From Parasponia andersonii (Eukaryota > Streptophyta > Magnoliopsida > Rosales > Cannabaceae): DNA of 64,000 nt. The position numbers and the translations under genes are program-made. Where the stretch lies: contig JXTB01000018.1 of NCBI GenBank assembly GCA_002914805.1, positions 1,614,160-1,678,159 on the forward strand. The letters are read 5' to 3'. Positions 48,980-59,380 of this stretch are shown piece by piece; within the stretch, counting starts at the first letter, position 1; each line of letters opens with the position of its first letter. The notes below the pieces were generated by a model that saw only the letters and a program-made list of their open reading frames with translations, did not search any database and was not told the origin of the DNA.

Positions 48980-50540
48980 TCAATGAAGATCTTTTATCTT
49001 TTACCTTAAAAAAAGGAGTAATATTTACTAACCTCAAATAGAAAATAAAATAATAATTTACTATATCATAAAAGTTGCAAATATTTAAGTGACATTTTTT
49101 TTTTTACTTGGAAATCAGGCTGAAGGTAAAATTCAAATTTAAGATCCTCTATAACGAAAGAAGGAATGGTAATTAACTCTACAATTAAGACATGGCACCT
49201 AACAAATATCTTAGAAATTCAAAGTATGTATAACTTGACATTTAACATTTATCATTACTAGAAATGAGACAATTTAACTTGACATTCGTTATCGTTAACG
49301 GTTGTCAACAGTAGTAGAGGGAAAGGGGTAGTAAGTAGGGGTCATGGCCTTTACTCAATGTTTTTAAAAATAAAAATTTTTATGTAAAATAATTTCTTTG
49401 TTTACTACTTGCCCCCATTTAAAAAATAGTTATAGAGATTTTTCCTCATTTTGAGATGTTAATTCACTCTTAGAATCGCATAAATAAAATATTTCCCTTT
49501 CATTTAATTTTCAAAATAGACATTGAGAATAAATAGAATTTTAAAAGACTTTTCATTTGTTACAAGTATTTCAAATTTTTATCTTCTATGATAATGTGTT
49601 TAATAAATTTCATAATATAAAATATTTTTTTCAAGATGCAATCTGCTTTATTATTATTTAGAATATGTTACTGAAATTTTAGAATTTTTGCATACTATTT
49701 TTCGCATTAAAAAAAATTACTTTACCGTTCCCACTACAAATTGGTTATGGCTCTGCCACTGGTCGTCAACGTTCATTGTCTTCTTCAAGTGTCGTAACCA
49801 TTGTGATTAAGATAACTAATGCATGTATAATTAGTCTCCTTGACGTATCATCATTTGAGATAAATCTTAAATTTTTTTTATTTCCTAAACTTAAAGTGCT
49901 GATTTGAATTTTTAAAAACAAAACAAGAAAATGTTAATAGACCTACTGATCAACAAAAATGCTTTTAGATTTTCAAAGATTTTTTTCTTTAATCAAACAA
50001 AAAAATTGATTATTTAACTTTTTTATTAAAAAAAAAAAATTGGAGAAAAGACGACAATGTGATAACTCTTTTTGGACTTGACTATAGGATCATCTAACTC
50101 TACTAATGAGAATATTAATAAAGGTCCTTTGGGTGGGTCTAAAATCTAAATAGAGTAATGGTCTAATTTGGTTAAGCTTTTCAACAATCTAAACGTACTT
50201 ATTAAACAATTTTTATGTCAAATGATATTTGGTAAAAACTAGAAAAGTAGATTTTTAAAAAAATTTGATAAAGCTACGGCTAAAAAGCTAAAAGATGGCA
50301 AAAGGGAGCTTCAGAGTTCGGCTTGTACCAGAATTTGTTTAGCATTTAATGAAAATTTTAATATACCAAAAATATCTCCAAACAATTAGAAAAGTACCAA
50401 CAACTATCCCTTCGTCTATTGGGCCGTACGAGTTCTCTATCCCCAAACTAGAAATACCAATAATTTAGTTTGAGATCTCACACTTATGAACTAAGCAATA
50501 CCAGAAATACGCGCCTTTCTTTTTTATTTTTAGTTAAATA
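48980..50540. other. intergenic, no gene recognised
   Basis: AT-rich DNA; no coding frame, transposon end or repeat pair that I can support. Confidence 0.5.
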
Positions 50541-50815
50541 TATATTTTTTCCCAGCTAGCTATCACATCCAGCACCAGCCACATCGTCCCCCAATACCTT
50601 CCCAAACGCCGACCACTCGATCTCCCTCATCTCATTTTTCTCCCCTCAACAATGGAGCTTCCTTGGGTCTCATCGGTGGCTCTGAAGGCGAGAATGAATG
50701 GGTTTCTTCTCCCATCGACGTTGATTATCAAAGATGCTACTTGGGTCAAAGAATGGCTACTGAGAGATGCCAATTTCAATCGAATGGATACTAATCCAAA
50801 CTTTCTATTATTTTA
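50541..50815 (+). other. GC-richer island, possible gene fragment
   Basis: A 270-bp stretch of balanced composition in AT-rich surroundings, with a C-rich leader ('cctcatctcatttttctccc') before ATG 50652. That frame runs MELPWVSSVALKARMNGFLL and on to a stop near 50820. I recognise no domain. It looks like a fragment of a 5' UTR and first exon, perhaps carried in by a transposon. Flanking 50816-51349 is AT-rich and empty. Confidence 0.3.
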
Positions 50816-51349
50816 TTTTTAGTTAAAGATACTAATATTATCCATTTTTATCTCCAATATTTAGAAAAAGTTACTAAAAAATTTAGTAATATGTATGTTA
50901 TTCTCAAAAATTTGTTTATGAAACTTATATTAGATGAGAAGTAATAAATTTAATTCAATTATTTTCATATTAAATATTTTTTAAACAAATATTTTGTAAA
51001 AATATTTATATGCTTAATATATGTAAAATTTTTTTTTAAAAAAAAATCTATTAAAATATTTATAAAATATTTTATAAAAAAGTCTATTATTTTATATAAA
51101 CTTTTTAGAAAATAGTATAATTGTACAAAATATTTATTTTGGTCTTGATATAATATTTTTTAATTATAATTTATTAAATACACAATTATTTTACATTACA
51201 CTTTTCTCTCGCCAGAGTTAAAAAGTACTTATTTTAAAATCAACTTTTCTACTAAACTAGACAATGAGTCCTACAAAAAGTGGTAAGGGAAAGGGTTGAG
51301 AACTTAATACCGCACTTTTGTTGCACGTACCCCCATTTCAAAACCCTTG

Positions 51350-51851
51350 ACACTGGACCAGATCCTCTGTCATAATCCGGTGTCTCCTTTTCTGTCCAGC
51401 CAATAAATTGGCGACACCTCATTTGTCTCATTTGCTAACTTCTCAGAAAGAGTTAAAGTATACAAGAACAAAGCTTTTAGAAGTCTCATTTTCCAAAATA
51501 TTATAAATCAGCATAAAACTCTTTCGAGTTCGGATCAGACTTATATAACCCAAGATCCAAGTGTCCAAACTCGTTTGCAGCTTTGGGGGGGTTATCAGTA
51601 TCACCAATAGAAACTAGGTTAAATACTTTTTTGTTTATATTAAATAAGTTATATATTAAAAAGATTTAGAAGTGCACGTGACGAGAGACTTGCAATTTCA
51701 TTTTGATTTGTTTATTAAACGGAATTCACGTTAGGAGCTGAAGAGGGGAAAGCACGTGAAGTAGGATTTCATTTAAATGAGGTGTCGCCAATTTATTGGC
51801 TAGACAGAGAAGACGACAGGGGATTATGACAGAGGATCCGGGTCCACACTA
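51350..51851. mobile_element. TIR element (~500 bp) upstream of gene 2
   Basis: About 75-bp terminal inverted repeats: 'gatcctctgtcataatcc' and 'ccaataaattggcgacacct' at 51360-51420 recur in inverse at 51777-51842 ('aggtgtcgccaatttattgg', 'ggattatgacagaggatc'). The ~350-bp interior is non-coding. Long TIRs suggest a Mutator-like MITE, but no 9-bp TSD was confirmed. It lies about 415 bp before the start codon of gene 2, so it forms part of its promoter region. Confidence 0.75.
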
Positions 51852-52131
51852 AGTAAAAGAGAGCTCGACCACCACGTCACCTTTTCGGTAGTAATAAATG
51901 TTACATTCCATCCCACGTTGGGGCATTTTCAAAGTAATCTCCTCATTTTTGGGATATAGGACATTTTCAAAGTAATCTCCTATTATTAAATCCAAAAATC
52001 ATACTTTTTTGTTTCATAGTCTTTTTTTTTTTTTTTTCTTTTTTCGGTCTTTGTTTTGTAGTCATAATTGAGTGGACGATTTTTCTCCATGGACTGACAG
52101 TGTCACATTTTCTCAACCACCACGCTGGTAC

Positions 52132-52170
<39 letters not shown>

Positions 52171-52267
52171 GGGGGGGGGGGCGGGACAGAGAAAAAGTTG
52201 CTTTTTTTTTTTTTTTTTTTTAATTTTCCTTTTTTGAGTTGTCTTGTAGTTTTGCATTTTGCTGCCG
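51852..52267 (+). promoter_or_regulatory. Promoter/5' leader of TauE/SafE gene 2
   Basis: Contains (GA)n at 52134-52168, a G-rich run to about 52182, a poly-T run at 52202-52221 and then ATG. The GA tract, T tract and ATG follow the same order as in gene 1. I see no clear TATA box. Confidence 0.55.
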
Positions 52268-52891
52268 ATGGCCAAAGTTGGATCATCACGGTTTCGGGTG
52301 TGGTCTTCTAAACCAATAGCAATGGTACTTTTGTTGAATTGTTTGGTAGCTTTTGTGTTTGTTTCCGGAGAAAAAAGCTTGAAATTACCTATCGAAGCCT
52401 CATCCTCAATCTTCAAAGGACAAGTAGTAGTACAAGAACAGTACAACAATGCGTCTAATTATTTTCTCAAAGCTACCAGTTTCCTCTGGCAATCCGATCA
52501 GTCAGCTGGTTATCAACATGTTTGGCCGGTTAGTGAAATAATATTCTACATATTCTTAATTTCTTTTATTTTTCCCCCTTTTTTCTCCTGAGAATGCCTT
52601 TTAATTTTCATGGGAATTGATATATTGTGTACTTTTTGACCCAATATAATATAGATGTGTTATATCATGAATTAGTTTGTAAAAATTGGTCTCTTTAATA
52701 AAAAAAAAAAAAACAAAAAAAAAAATTGTAGGAAATGAAGTTGGGATGGCAAATCATAATTGGTACAATTTTTGGGGCTATCGGAGCGGCGTTTGGGAGC
52801 ATAGGTGGTATTGGTGGCGGTGGTTTTTTCGTTCCAATGCTCAGACTAATTATTGGGTTTGATCCCAAATCTGCGACGGCTATGTCCAAAT
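52268..52891 (+). CDS. Sulfite exporter TauE/SafE family protein, gene 2 (5' part)
   Basis: Two exons are visible: 52268-52528 (87 codons, MAKVGSSRF...) and 52732-52891, with GT-AG borders at the same positions and phases as gene 1 (intron 1 after ...HVWP, intron 2 after ...SKC in phase 1). The N-terminus has a hydrophobic segment (MVLLLNCLVAFVFVSGE). Exon 2 encodes EMKLGWQIIIG and the glycine-rich GAAFGSIGGIGGGGFFVPML motif at about 105-124. I chose ATG 52268 because the upstream frame begins only with TTG. From 53095 intron 2 is occupied by a Tat-type retrotransposon and the remaining nine exons are not in this window. Whether the gene is still functional cannot be told here. Confidence 0.85.
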
Positions 52892-53094
52892 GTAAGACAC
52901 TCCTAGCTAATTCATGGCGACAATAATTAGTTTCTGATAGCTATCCATAATAATAATAATTATTTTTTTTAAATAAAAAAATATAAAAGCTTAAAAATAT
53001 AGAACATTTCATGCAATATATACATACAGTGCTCCCTCTAAAAAAACACACGCATTCTTGATTTGGTGAGCATGTTTTTGTTTATTGCACATAC

Positions 53095-53923
53095 TGTGGG
53101 ATCCGTTCCCAAATCATACGCCACGTGGACGATTAAGCGGCAGAATAGGTCACAAAAGGGGCCCACCGTTCGACAGATGTCGAGAGTGATTAGCTAAAAG
53201 TCACGCGGGTCACACGTGATATCACAATCGGCCATTGGGCCGTCCGAGGTTAGGGCCGAGCCCATCACAGACCCTGGACAGTCTCGGCCCAGTCCGACCC
53301 TTACCTCGACAGCTGGGGGGTTGGAAACCCTAATGGTTTTCCACCAGAATACAATGGAAAACAACTCACAACTCCAGACCCAGACAGAGCATTTAATGCG
53401 ATCTTGAGTAGGCGTACGCAAGGGGCAAGCCGTCCTAACAGAATGATGATTTGTCCAAATCTCACCCCTAACAGACTCAAGCCGTAGGAGGCGGCGGAAA
53501 TCAGGCTACGACGATACATAGAAGATCACGGTAATCTCGGCCTGTGACCTCTGGGAAAAACTTTGAGGAGAAAGGTACTCAGTCCTAAGATTGAGACCTG
53601 CATGGTTCACAATCTCAGGACTATATATATATGAGTCATGCGTTCCCGAAAGGACCATGTACACTTACAAAAAGAAGTATATAAGAAAGCTTACGAGCAA
53701 GAAACAAATATATACTCATATAGAACTAATTCCTTGCTATTCTGAATAAAAGATAGACCACTGACTTAAGCATCGGAGAGTCTTTGCAGGTGGCCACCCC
53801 CGCCTCTCCGACCCTGCTTGGAGTTCAGAGTACTTTGGGATAGCAAGGACACGTGGACAGTTGGAGAATATAACATCAGCGGTTCAGAAACACGTGGACG
53901 ATTGGTGAGAAACCGCTCCAACA
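53095..53923 (+). repeat. 5' LTR of the Tat-type element
   Basis: 829 bp from TGTGGGATCCG to GCTCCAACA, ending three bases before the PBS. A TATA box (ctatatatatat, about 53621) and AATAAA (53745-53750) are in the usual order for U3-R-U5. The left flank is catac; the matching TSD must lie beyond the window. Confidence 0.8.
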
Positions 53924-54783
53924 GTTTGGCGCCGTCTGTGGGAACAGGTTGAGCGTGAGAAAAAGGGTAGGAGACTCACGATCGCGCTCTCCCCAAACAA
54001 AAAGCTATACAACGTCTGATGGCACCCTCAAGGATGACAACCAGGAGCACACGTCCCGACGCTGAAGGGAGCTCCCGAGAAGCACGACCAGATCTGGATC
54101 AGATGCTCGCCACCCTGACGGAAGCAAACCGAAAGGCAAAGATGGCCCACGAGGCCGTCCTGGGTTTAAAGGACGAAGTTGCAGAGGTACGCAGAGATAA
54201 CGCCTGCCTCGAAGGGCTACTGGCGAGTAAAGACAGGACCCAGCGGAGAGAAGATTTTGACGAAGAGGTCCAATAAGAATTCGGAAGTCAACCGCGAGGA
54301 GAAGCTCCCGCCACATCCGAATCGCGGATGCAGGGGGCATGGCAAAGCCAGTCGAGACCCCTCCAAACCAGGGGGGCGATGGGCGGAAGACGCCATGGAA
54401 GCCCAGGAGGTACGCCTCCCGATTGGAAGGAAGAGATGATGGTAGAGTTAGGTAAGAGACTCGGGGCCTATCACAGCTAGATCCCCGACGATCTGGCAGA
54501 GCAAACTGTGCGAGGGATCAACCGATGGCCTTTGCCGACTCGATCCAGATGGAGGAGCCCAGGCCGAGGGACTTCACAACCCCGACCTTTAGGCCGTTCG
54601 AGGGGAAAACCGACCCCCTCGATCAAATATACCACTTCCAACAGAAGATGGCCTTAGAAACCAGGGACGAGGCCGTGACCTATAAAGTTTTCTCTACGAT
54701 CCTGGCGGGACCAGCCCTGCTATGGTTCAGACAACTCCCGGAGAAATCTATAAACGGGTTCGAAGATTTCTGTAAACTTCTCC
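53822..54783 (+). repeat. 962-bp tandem duplication, unit 1
   Basis: Begins agttcagagtactttgggat inside the LTR (102 bp from its end) and runs through PBS and the first part of gag to 'gtaaacttctcc'. Unit 2 (54784-55745) follows without spacer, offset exactly 962 bp. The translated frames within both units are identical, and I saw no base difference. Unit 1's gag copy is truncated by the junction. Confidence 0.93.
53927..53945 (+). other. Primer binding site of the Tat-type element
   Basis: TGGCGCCGTCTGTGGGAAC lies just after the LTR. A second, identical copy is at 54889-54907 because of the 962-bp duplication. The primer tRNA was not assigned. Confidence 0.7.
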
Positions 54784-55745
54784 AGTTCAGAGTACTTTGG
54801 GATAGCAAGGACACGTGGACAGTTGGAGAATATAACATCAGCGGTTCAGAAACACGTGGACGATTGGTGAGAAACCGCTCCAACAGTTTGGCGCCGTCTG
54901 TGGGAACAGGTTGAGCGTGAGAAAAAGGGTAGGAGACTCACGATCGCGCTCTCCCCAAACAAAAAGCTATACAACGTCTGATGGCACCCTCAAGGATGAC
55001 AACCAGGAGCACACGTCCCGACGCTGAAGGGAGCTCCCGAGAAGCACGACCAGATCTGGATCAGATGCTCGCCACCCTGACGGAAGCAAACCGAAAGGCA
55101 AAGATGGCCCACGAGGCCGTCCTGGGTTTAAAGGACGAAGTTGCAGAGGTACGCAGAGATAACGCCTGCCTCGAAGGGCTACTGGCGAGTAAAGACAGGA
55201 CCCAGCGGAGAGAAGATTTTGACGAAGAGGTCCAATAAGAATTCGGAAGTCAACCGCGAGGAGAAGCTCCCGCCACATCCGAATCGCGGATGCAGGGGGC
55301 ATGGCAAAGCCAGTCGAGACCCCTCCAAACCAGGGGGGCGATGGGCGGAAGACGCCATGGAAGCCCAGGAGGTACGCCTCCCGATTGGAAGGAAGAGATG
55401 ATGGTAGAGTTAGGTAAGAGACTCGGGGCCTATCACAGCTAGATCCCCGACGATCTGGCAGAGCAAACTGTGCGAGGGATCAACCGATGGCCTTTGCCGA
55501 CTCGATCCAGATGGAGGAGCCCAGGCCGAGGGACTTCACAACCCCGACCTTTAGGCCGTTCGAGGGGAAAACCGACCCCCTCGATCAAATATACCACTTC
55601 CAACAGAAGATGGCCTTAGAAACCAGGGACGAGGCCGTGACCTATAAAGTTTTCTCTACGATCCTGGCGGGACCAGCCCTGCTATGGTTCAGACAACTCC
55701 CGGAGAAATCTATAAACGGGTTCGAAGATTTCTGTAAACTTCTCC
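54784..55745 (+). repeat. 962-bp tandem duplication, unit 2
   Basis: Second unit; it is the one that continues into the intact gag order ('cttctcctacagcag'). It carries a 102-bp LTR remnant (54784-54885) and a second PBS. Confidence 0.93.
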
Positions 55746-56479
55746 TACAGCAGTACGTGGGTGTCCAGAGACAGCAAAAAATCATGCGAGACCTAGACCG
55801 GTTAGAGCAGGCTGCCAATGAGTCCCCGCGAGAATACCTCTCGCGTTTCCTCGAGGTAATATCCCTGGTCCATAACGCCGACTCAGTCCAAGCCGCAGGC
55901 TCATTCGTCAGGAGCCTGCAGCCAAGATCAATGCTATCGAACCACCTCCTTTTGAATCTTCCGTACGATATGGAGGACGTCCAGGCGAAGTCAGAAGGGG
56001 TATTCAGGATGCTGGAAAGCCACCAGAAGGTGCCCAAGACCTCCGCCGCGATAAAAACGATGCCGATACAAACTCCGTCCCCGCAAGGGGTGAAGAGGCC
56101 CTCACTGGGCCAAGGGCCGGCCCCGAAGCAGGAAGCCCCCAGCCGAGATAGTTAAGAAGGTGGCAAGAGGAGGAAGACGTCCCGTGACCCTCTGCCGAAG
56201 TATGAGCTCAATACACCGATCGACGTGATCTACCTCCAAAACAAGGACAAGGGCAATTTCAAAGACCCGCCCAAATCTGGCATCCCTGAGCATATGAAGA
56301 ACAGGAACAGGTATTACCAGTTTCACAAAGACTTCGTGTACGATACCGGCCGTTGCCGCAACTTTTACGCACAGGTCATGATGGCGATCCACGCCGGCAG
56401 GTTGAAACAGTATGTGAAAACCGGCGGAACCCAGCCGCTGGAAGACATCACCAGGCCTGAAAAAGGGAAGCAGACCTAA
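54981..56479 (+). pseudogene. Tat-type gag (decayed)
   Basis: Starts at ATG 54981 (MAPSRMTTRSTR) with a coiled-coil-like N-terminus (LATLTEANRKAKMAHEAV). It is interrupted by TAA 55236 and TAG 55440 and then a frame change near 55480. The capsid domain follows in the 55487 frame: TPTFRPFEGKTDPLDQIYHF, STILAGPALLWFRQLP, LSRFLEVISLVHN. Beyond TAA 56153 the same frame continues with MIYLQNKDKG, RNRYYQFHKDFVYDTGRC (a zinc-knuckle-like segment that has lost its Cys spacing), HAGRLKQYV, to TAA 56477. A truncated duplicate of the first 764 bp lies at 54019-54783. Gag would form the particle. Confidence 0.85.
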
Positions 56480-57400
56480 GCTTTTGGGTCAGGAGGGCAG
56501 ACCCTGAGGATAGTGCCGACCATCGTGGGCAGGCCAGAGCCGACCCAGGATCAAGAGGAGAAGGAAAAATACCTCAAAAGAACTGAAGGAAGGGTGAAGC
56601 GCCTGAGGGGGATGGTGAAGCGCCTGAGGGAGATGGGCCATTCCGTCAACCATTTGATGTCGGGAGAAAGCTGTACCTCTGCCGCCTCCATCGTTTTCAT
56701 CCAGCAAGATTTAACTACAGTACGCCTATCTTACGATGATCCCTTGGTGATTAAACTACAGATCGGCTCCGCATTGGTCAGAAGGGTCCTGGTCGACGAT
56801 GGAAGCAGCGTCGATATCCTGTTCCTTAGCACATTCGAGAATATGAGCTTGGATCGAAGCACACTCAGGCCAACCTGTCAGCCGTTGTTCGCTTTTGACA
56901 GCACAAAGGTCTGCCCCTTGGGAGTCGTGACCCTAAATGTTTGCACTGCGGAGAGATGCTTGGACGTGGATTTCGTCGTCATTGACTGCCAGTTCTCCTT
57001 CAACGTCATCATGGGAAGGGGATGGATCCACACCATGCATGGGGTCGCTTTCACCTTCCACTAGGTCTTAAGATGTCTATCAAAGGACGGTACTTATACG
57101 ATAAACATCAAGGGAGACCAGGCCTCTGTAAGGAAATGCTTTTCAACCGCCCTAAGGGGAGCCGAAGCGAGTGCAAGCGCCGCGACCGGGGACAGATATC
57201 AATCAAAGGACCGCCTGCCAGCGTACATGAAGCGAATCGAGGAGGAGTCTGACGGCCCGAAATCCACGATCGAGGAGCTGGTAGCGGTCCCTTTGAAAGA
57301 GGCAAAACCGGCGAAGGTGATTCTAATCAGGGCCTTATTACCTGAGGAGCAAAAGAACGAGATGTTGGGATTCTTGAAGCAGAACGAGGACGTCTTCGCA
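56480..57400 (+). pseudogene. Tat-type aspartic protease and linker (decayed)
   Basis: The open stretch to TAG 57062 contains the protease: KLQIGSALVRRVLVDDGSSVDI with the active-site Asp, and later DFVVIDCQFSFNVIMGRGWI, the flap/helix block. The linker after TAG 57062 reads CLSKDGTYTI, ELVAVPLKEAKPAKV, EEQKNEMLGFLKQNEDVFA and stops at TAG 57401, where relatives have Trp in FAW-SHDDMPGID. The same reading frame is used before and after each stop. Processes the polyprotein when intact. Confidence 0.85.
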
Positions 57401-57403
57401 TAG

Positions 57404-58543
57404 TCCCACGATGACATGCCCGGAATAGACCCCACACACTCCTGCCACCGGCTGAACATAGATCCCAATTTCCCTTCAGTCAGGTAGAAACGCCGAAAGT
57501 TTGCACCAGAGAAAAACAGGACGATCAATAAGGAGGTAAAAAAGCTGCTCGAGAACGGTCTGATCAGGGAATGCGTATACCCGCGTTGGGTCTCCAACCC
57601 GGTAGTGGTGAAAAAGAAAAAAGGCGACGACCATATTTGTATAGACTTCACCAACCTGAACAAGGCCTGCCCAAAGGATAGCTTCCTCCTGCCAAGAATC
57701 AACCAAATGGTAGATGCGATGGCGGGAGTTAACAGAATGAGCTTTTTGGATGCCTACTCTGGGTACAACCAGATCTCCCTGTACGCGGAATACCAGATCC
57801 ACATGGCTTTTATCACGGAGCGTGGTCTGTACTGCTACAGGCGTATGCCATTCGGCTTGAAGAACGTGAGGGCAACCTACCAAAGGTTCATGAATAAAAT
57901 ATTCGCCGGGCTACAAGGGAAGACTATGGAGGTCTACATCGACGACATGGTCGTGAAGAGCAGGGAAGATTCAGACCATCTGAGGTATCTAGACGAATGT
58001 TTTCAGATTCTGAGGCAACATCAGACGCATCTGAATCCCAAGAAATATGTGTTTGGGGTGCCCTCTAGTCAATTCCTAGGGCATATCGTGAGCAGGAGGG
58101 GTATTGAGGCAAACCCGACCTAGCTGACCTCGATCGCAAATGTGCAGATACCCTCGACCATTCGGGAGGTCCAACACCTGGCCGGAAAGATAGCCGCTCT
58201 CAGTCGATTCGTCTCCAAGATGTCCAACTGATGCAAGCCTTTCTTCCAATGCTTGAAGAAAAGCTCTACTGTCATCTGGGGGGAGGAACAGGACATGGCA
58301 CTGACAAAGCTCAAGCTCTATTTGAGTCACCCACCTATCCTGGCTTCCCCAGTAGAAGGAGAGCGCCTGTATGCCTATTTAGCAGTATCCGAAGTAGCGA
58401 TCAGCGCCGTATTGTTCATCGAGGAAAACGGCAAACAGAATTCGGTATTTTATATAAGCCGTATACTACTGGATGCCGAGACGCGATACAATGTGGCAGA
58501 AAAGCTGGTCCTCGCTCTGGTCAATGCTAAAAAGAAACTCTGA
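57404..58543 (+). pseudogene. Tat-type reverse transcriptase/RNase H (decayed)
   Basis: The frame continues SHDDMPGIDP, then TAG 57485, KEVKKLLENGLIRECVYPRW and the RT core from 57605: ICIDFTNLNKACPKDSFLLP, MSFLDAYSGYNQI with a catalytic Asp, YRRMPFGLKNVRATYQRFMN, and YIDDMVVKS with the catalytic DD pair. TAG 58121 and TGA 58229 break the thumb/connection. RNase H 1 follows (ILASPVEGERLYAYLAVSE, QNSVFYISRILLDAETRYN) and is cut by TGA 58541. The protein keeps one frame throughout. It copies element RNA into DNA when intact. Confidence 0.9.
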
Positions 58544-59380
58544 CAGTATTTTGAGGCACACTCGGTCACTGTGTATACGGATTTTCCCATTCGCCAAATT
58601 TTGGCCAAGCCAGACCTGTCCAGACGACTGACCAAATGGGCCATCGAGCTGGGAATATACGATATCACGTATCGGTCTCAAGCGGCGAAGAAAGGACAGG
58701 TCATGGCAGATTTTCTGGTGGAAATCGAATCTTTCGGCGAGCATCACGACCCGGCTCAGATGTCTCAACTTTGCCCCCCTTTAGCCTGGACACTCTACAC
58801 CGATGGATCCATAAATGCCTCAGGGTCAGGTATCGGGATAGTCTCAGGTATCGGGATAGTCTTGCAGACCCCAATGGGTCTCAGAGTTGAGAAGGCATTG
58901 AGGCTCAGTTTCTAGGCGACTAACAATGAGGCGGAGTACGAGGCACTGCTGCAAGGCCTTGATCTAGCACTGCACTTCGGAGTAGAGAACATCGCAGTAA
59001 AGACTGACTGGCAGTTGATCGCGGGTCAGGTTAGGGGAAACTTCGAAGTAAAAGAACCGAGGTTGCACAGGTATTTCTCCAAGGTAATAGGGGCGAAATC
59101 TCGCTTTGGCAATTTCAATATCAAACCGATCCCCAGAGAGATGAACCAAAGGGCCAACGAGCTTGCTAAGAGTGCGTCAATCGGGGGTATGGCTGGAAGC
59201 ATAGAAGTTCTCCTAGAAGATGGGAGCATGGAGGATCCCCCGCAGACCCCTACACGCCAGGTGTTCGCAACCGGAGCTGCTGACGAATGGTGGATGAAAC
59301 CCATCACCCAGTATTTGACGTTGAGGAACCTACCCGCAGACCCCCAGGAGGCAAGGTCAGTCAGATTGAAAGTTGCCAGA
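58544..59380 (+). pseudogene. RNase H end and archaeal-type RNase H (decayed)
   Basis: 58544-58740 completes RNase H 1 (VYTDFPIRQILAKPDLSRRL, KWAIELGIYDI, QVMADFLVE). A second RNase H domain follows: LAWTLYTDGSINASGSG with the catalytic Asp, ATNNEAEYEALLQGLDLAL with the catalytic Glu (after TAG 58913), VKTDWQLIAGQV with another Asp, and REMNQRANELAKSAS. A second RNase H between RT and integrase is diagnostic of Tat elements. An 18-bp in-frame tandem duplication (58829-58864) inserts six extra residues next to the first catalytic Asp. Confidence 0.87.
58829..58864 (+). repeat. 18-bp tandem duplication in RNase H
   Basis: The 18-bp unit ggtatcgggatagtctca starts at 58829, and its first 16 bases recur at 58847. 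It keeps the frame and repeats the residues GIGIVS. Confidence 0.93.

Noticed and set aside
54005-54340. Minus-strand 111-codon frame, repeated at 54967-55302
   Set aside because: It is antisense to gag and identical in both places only because of the 962-bp duplication.
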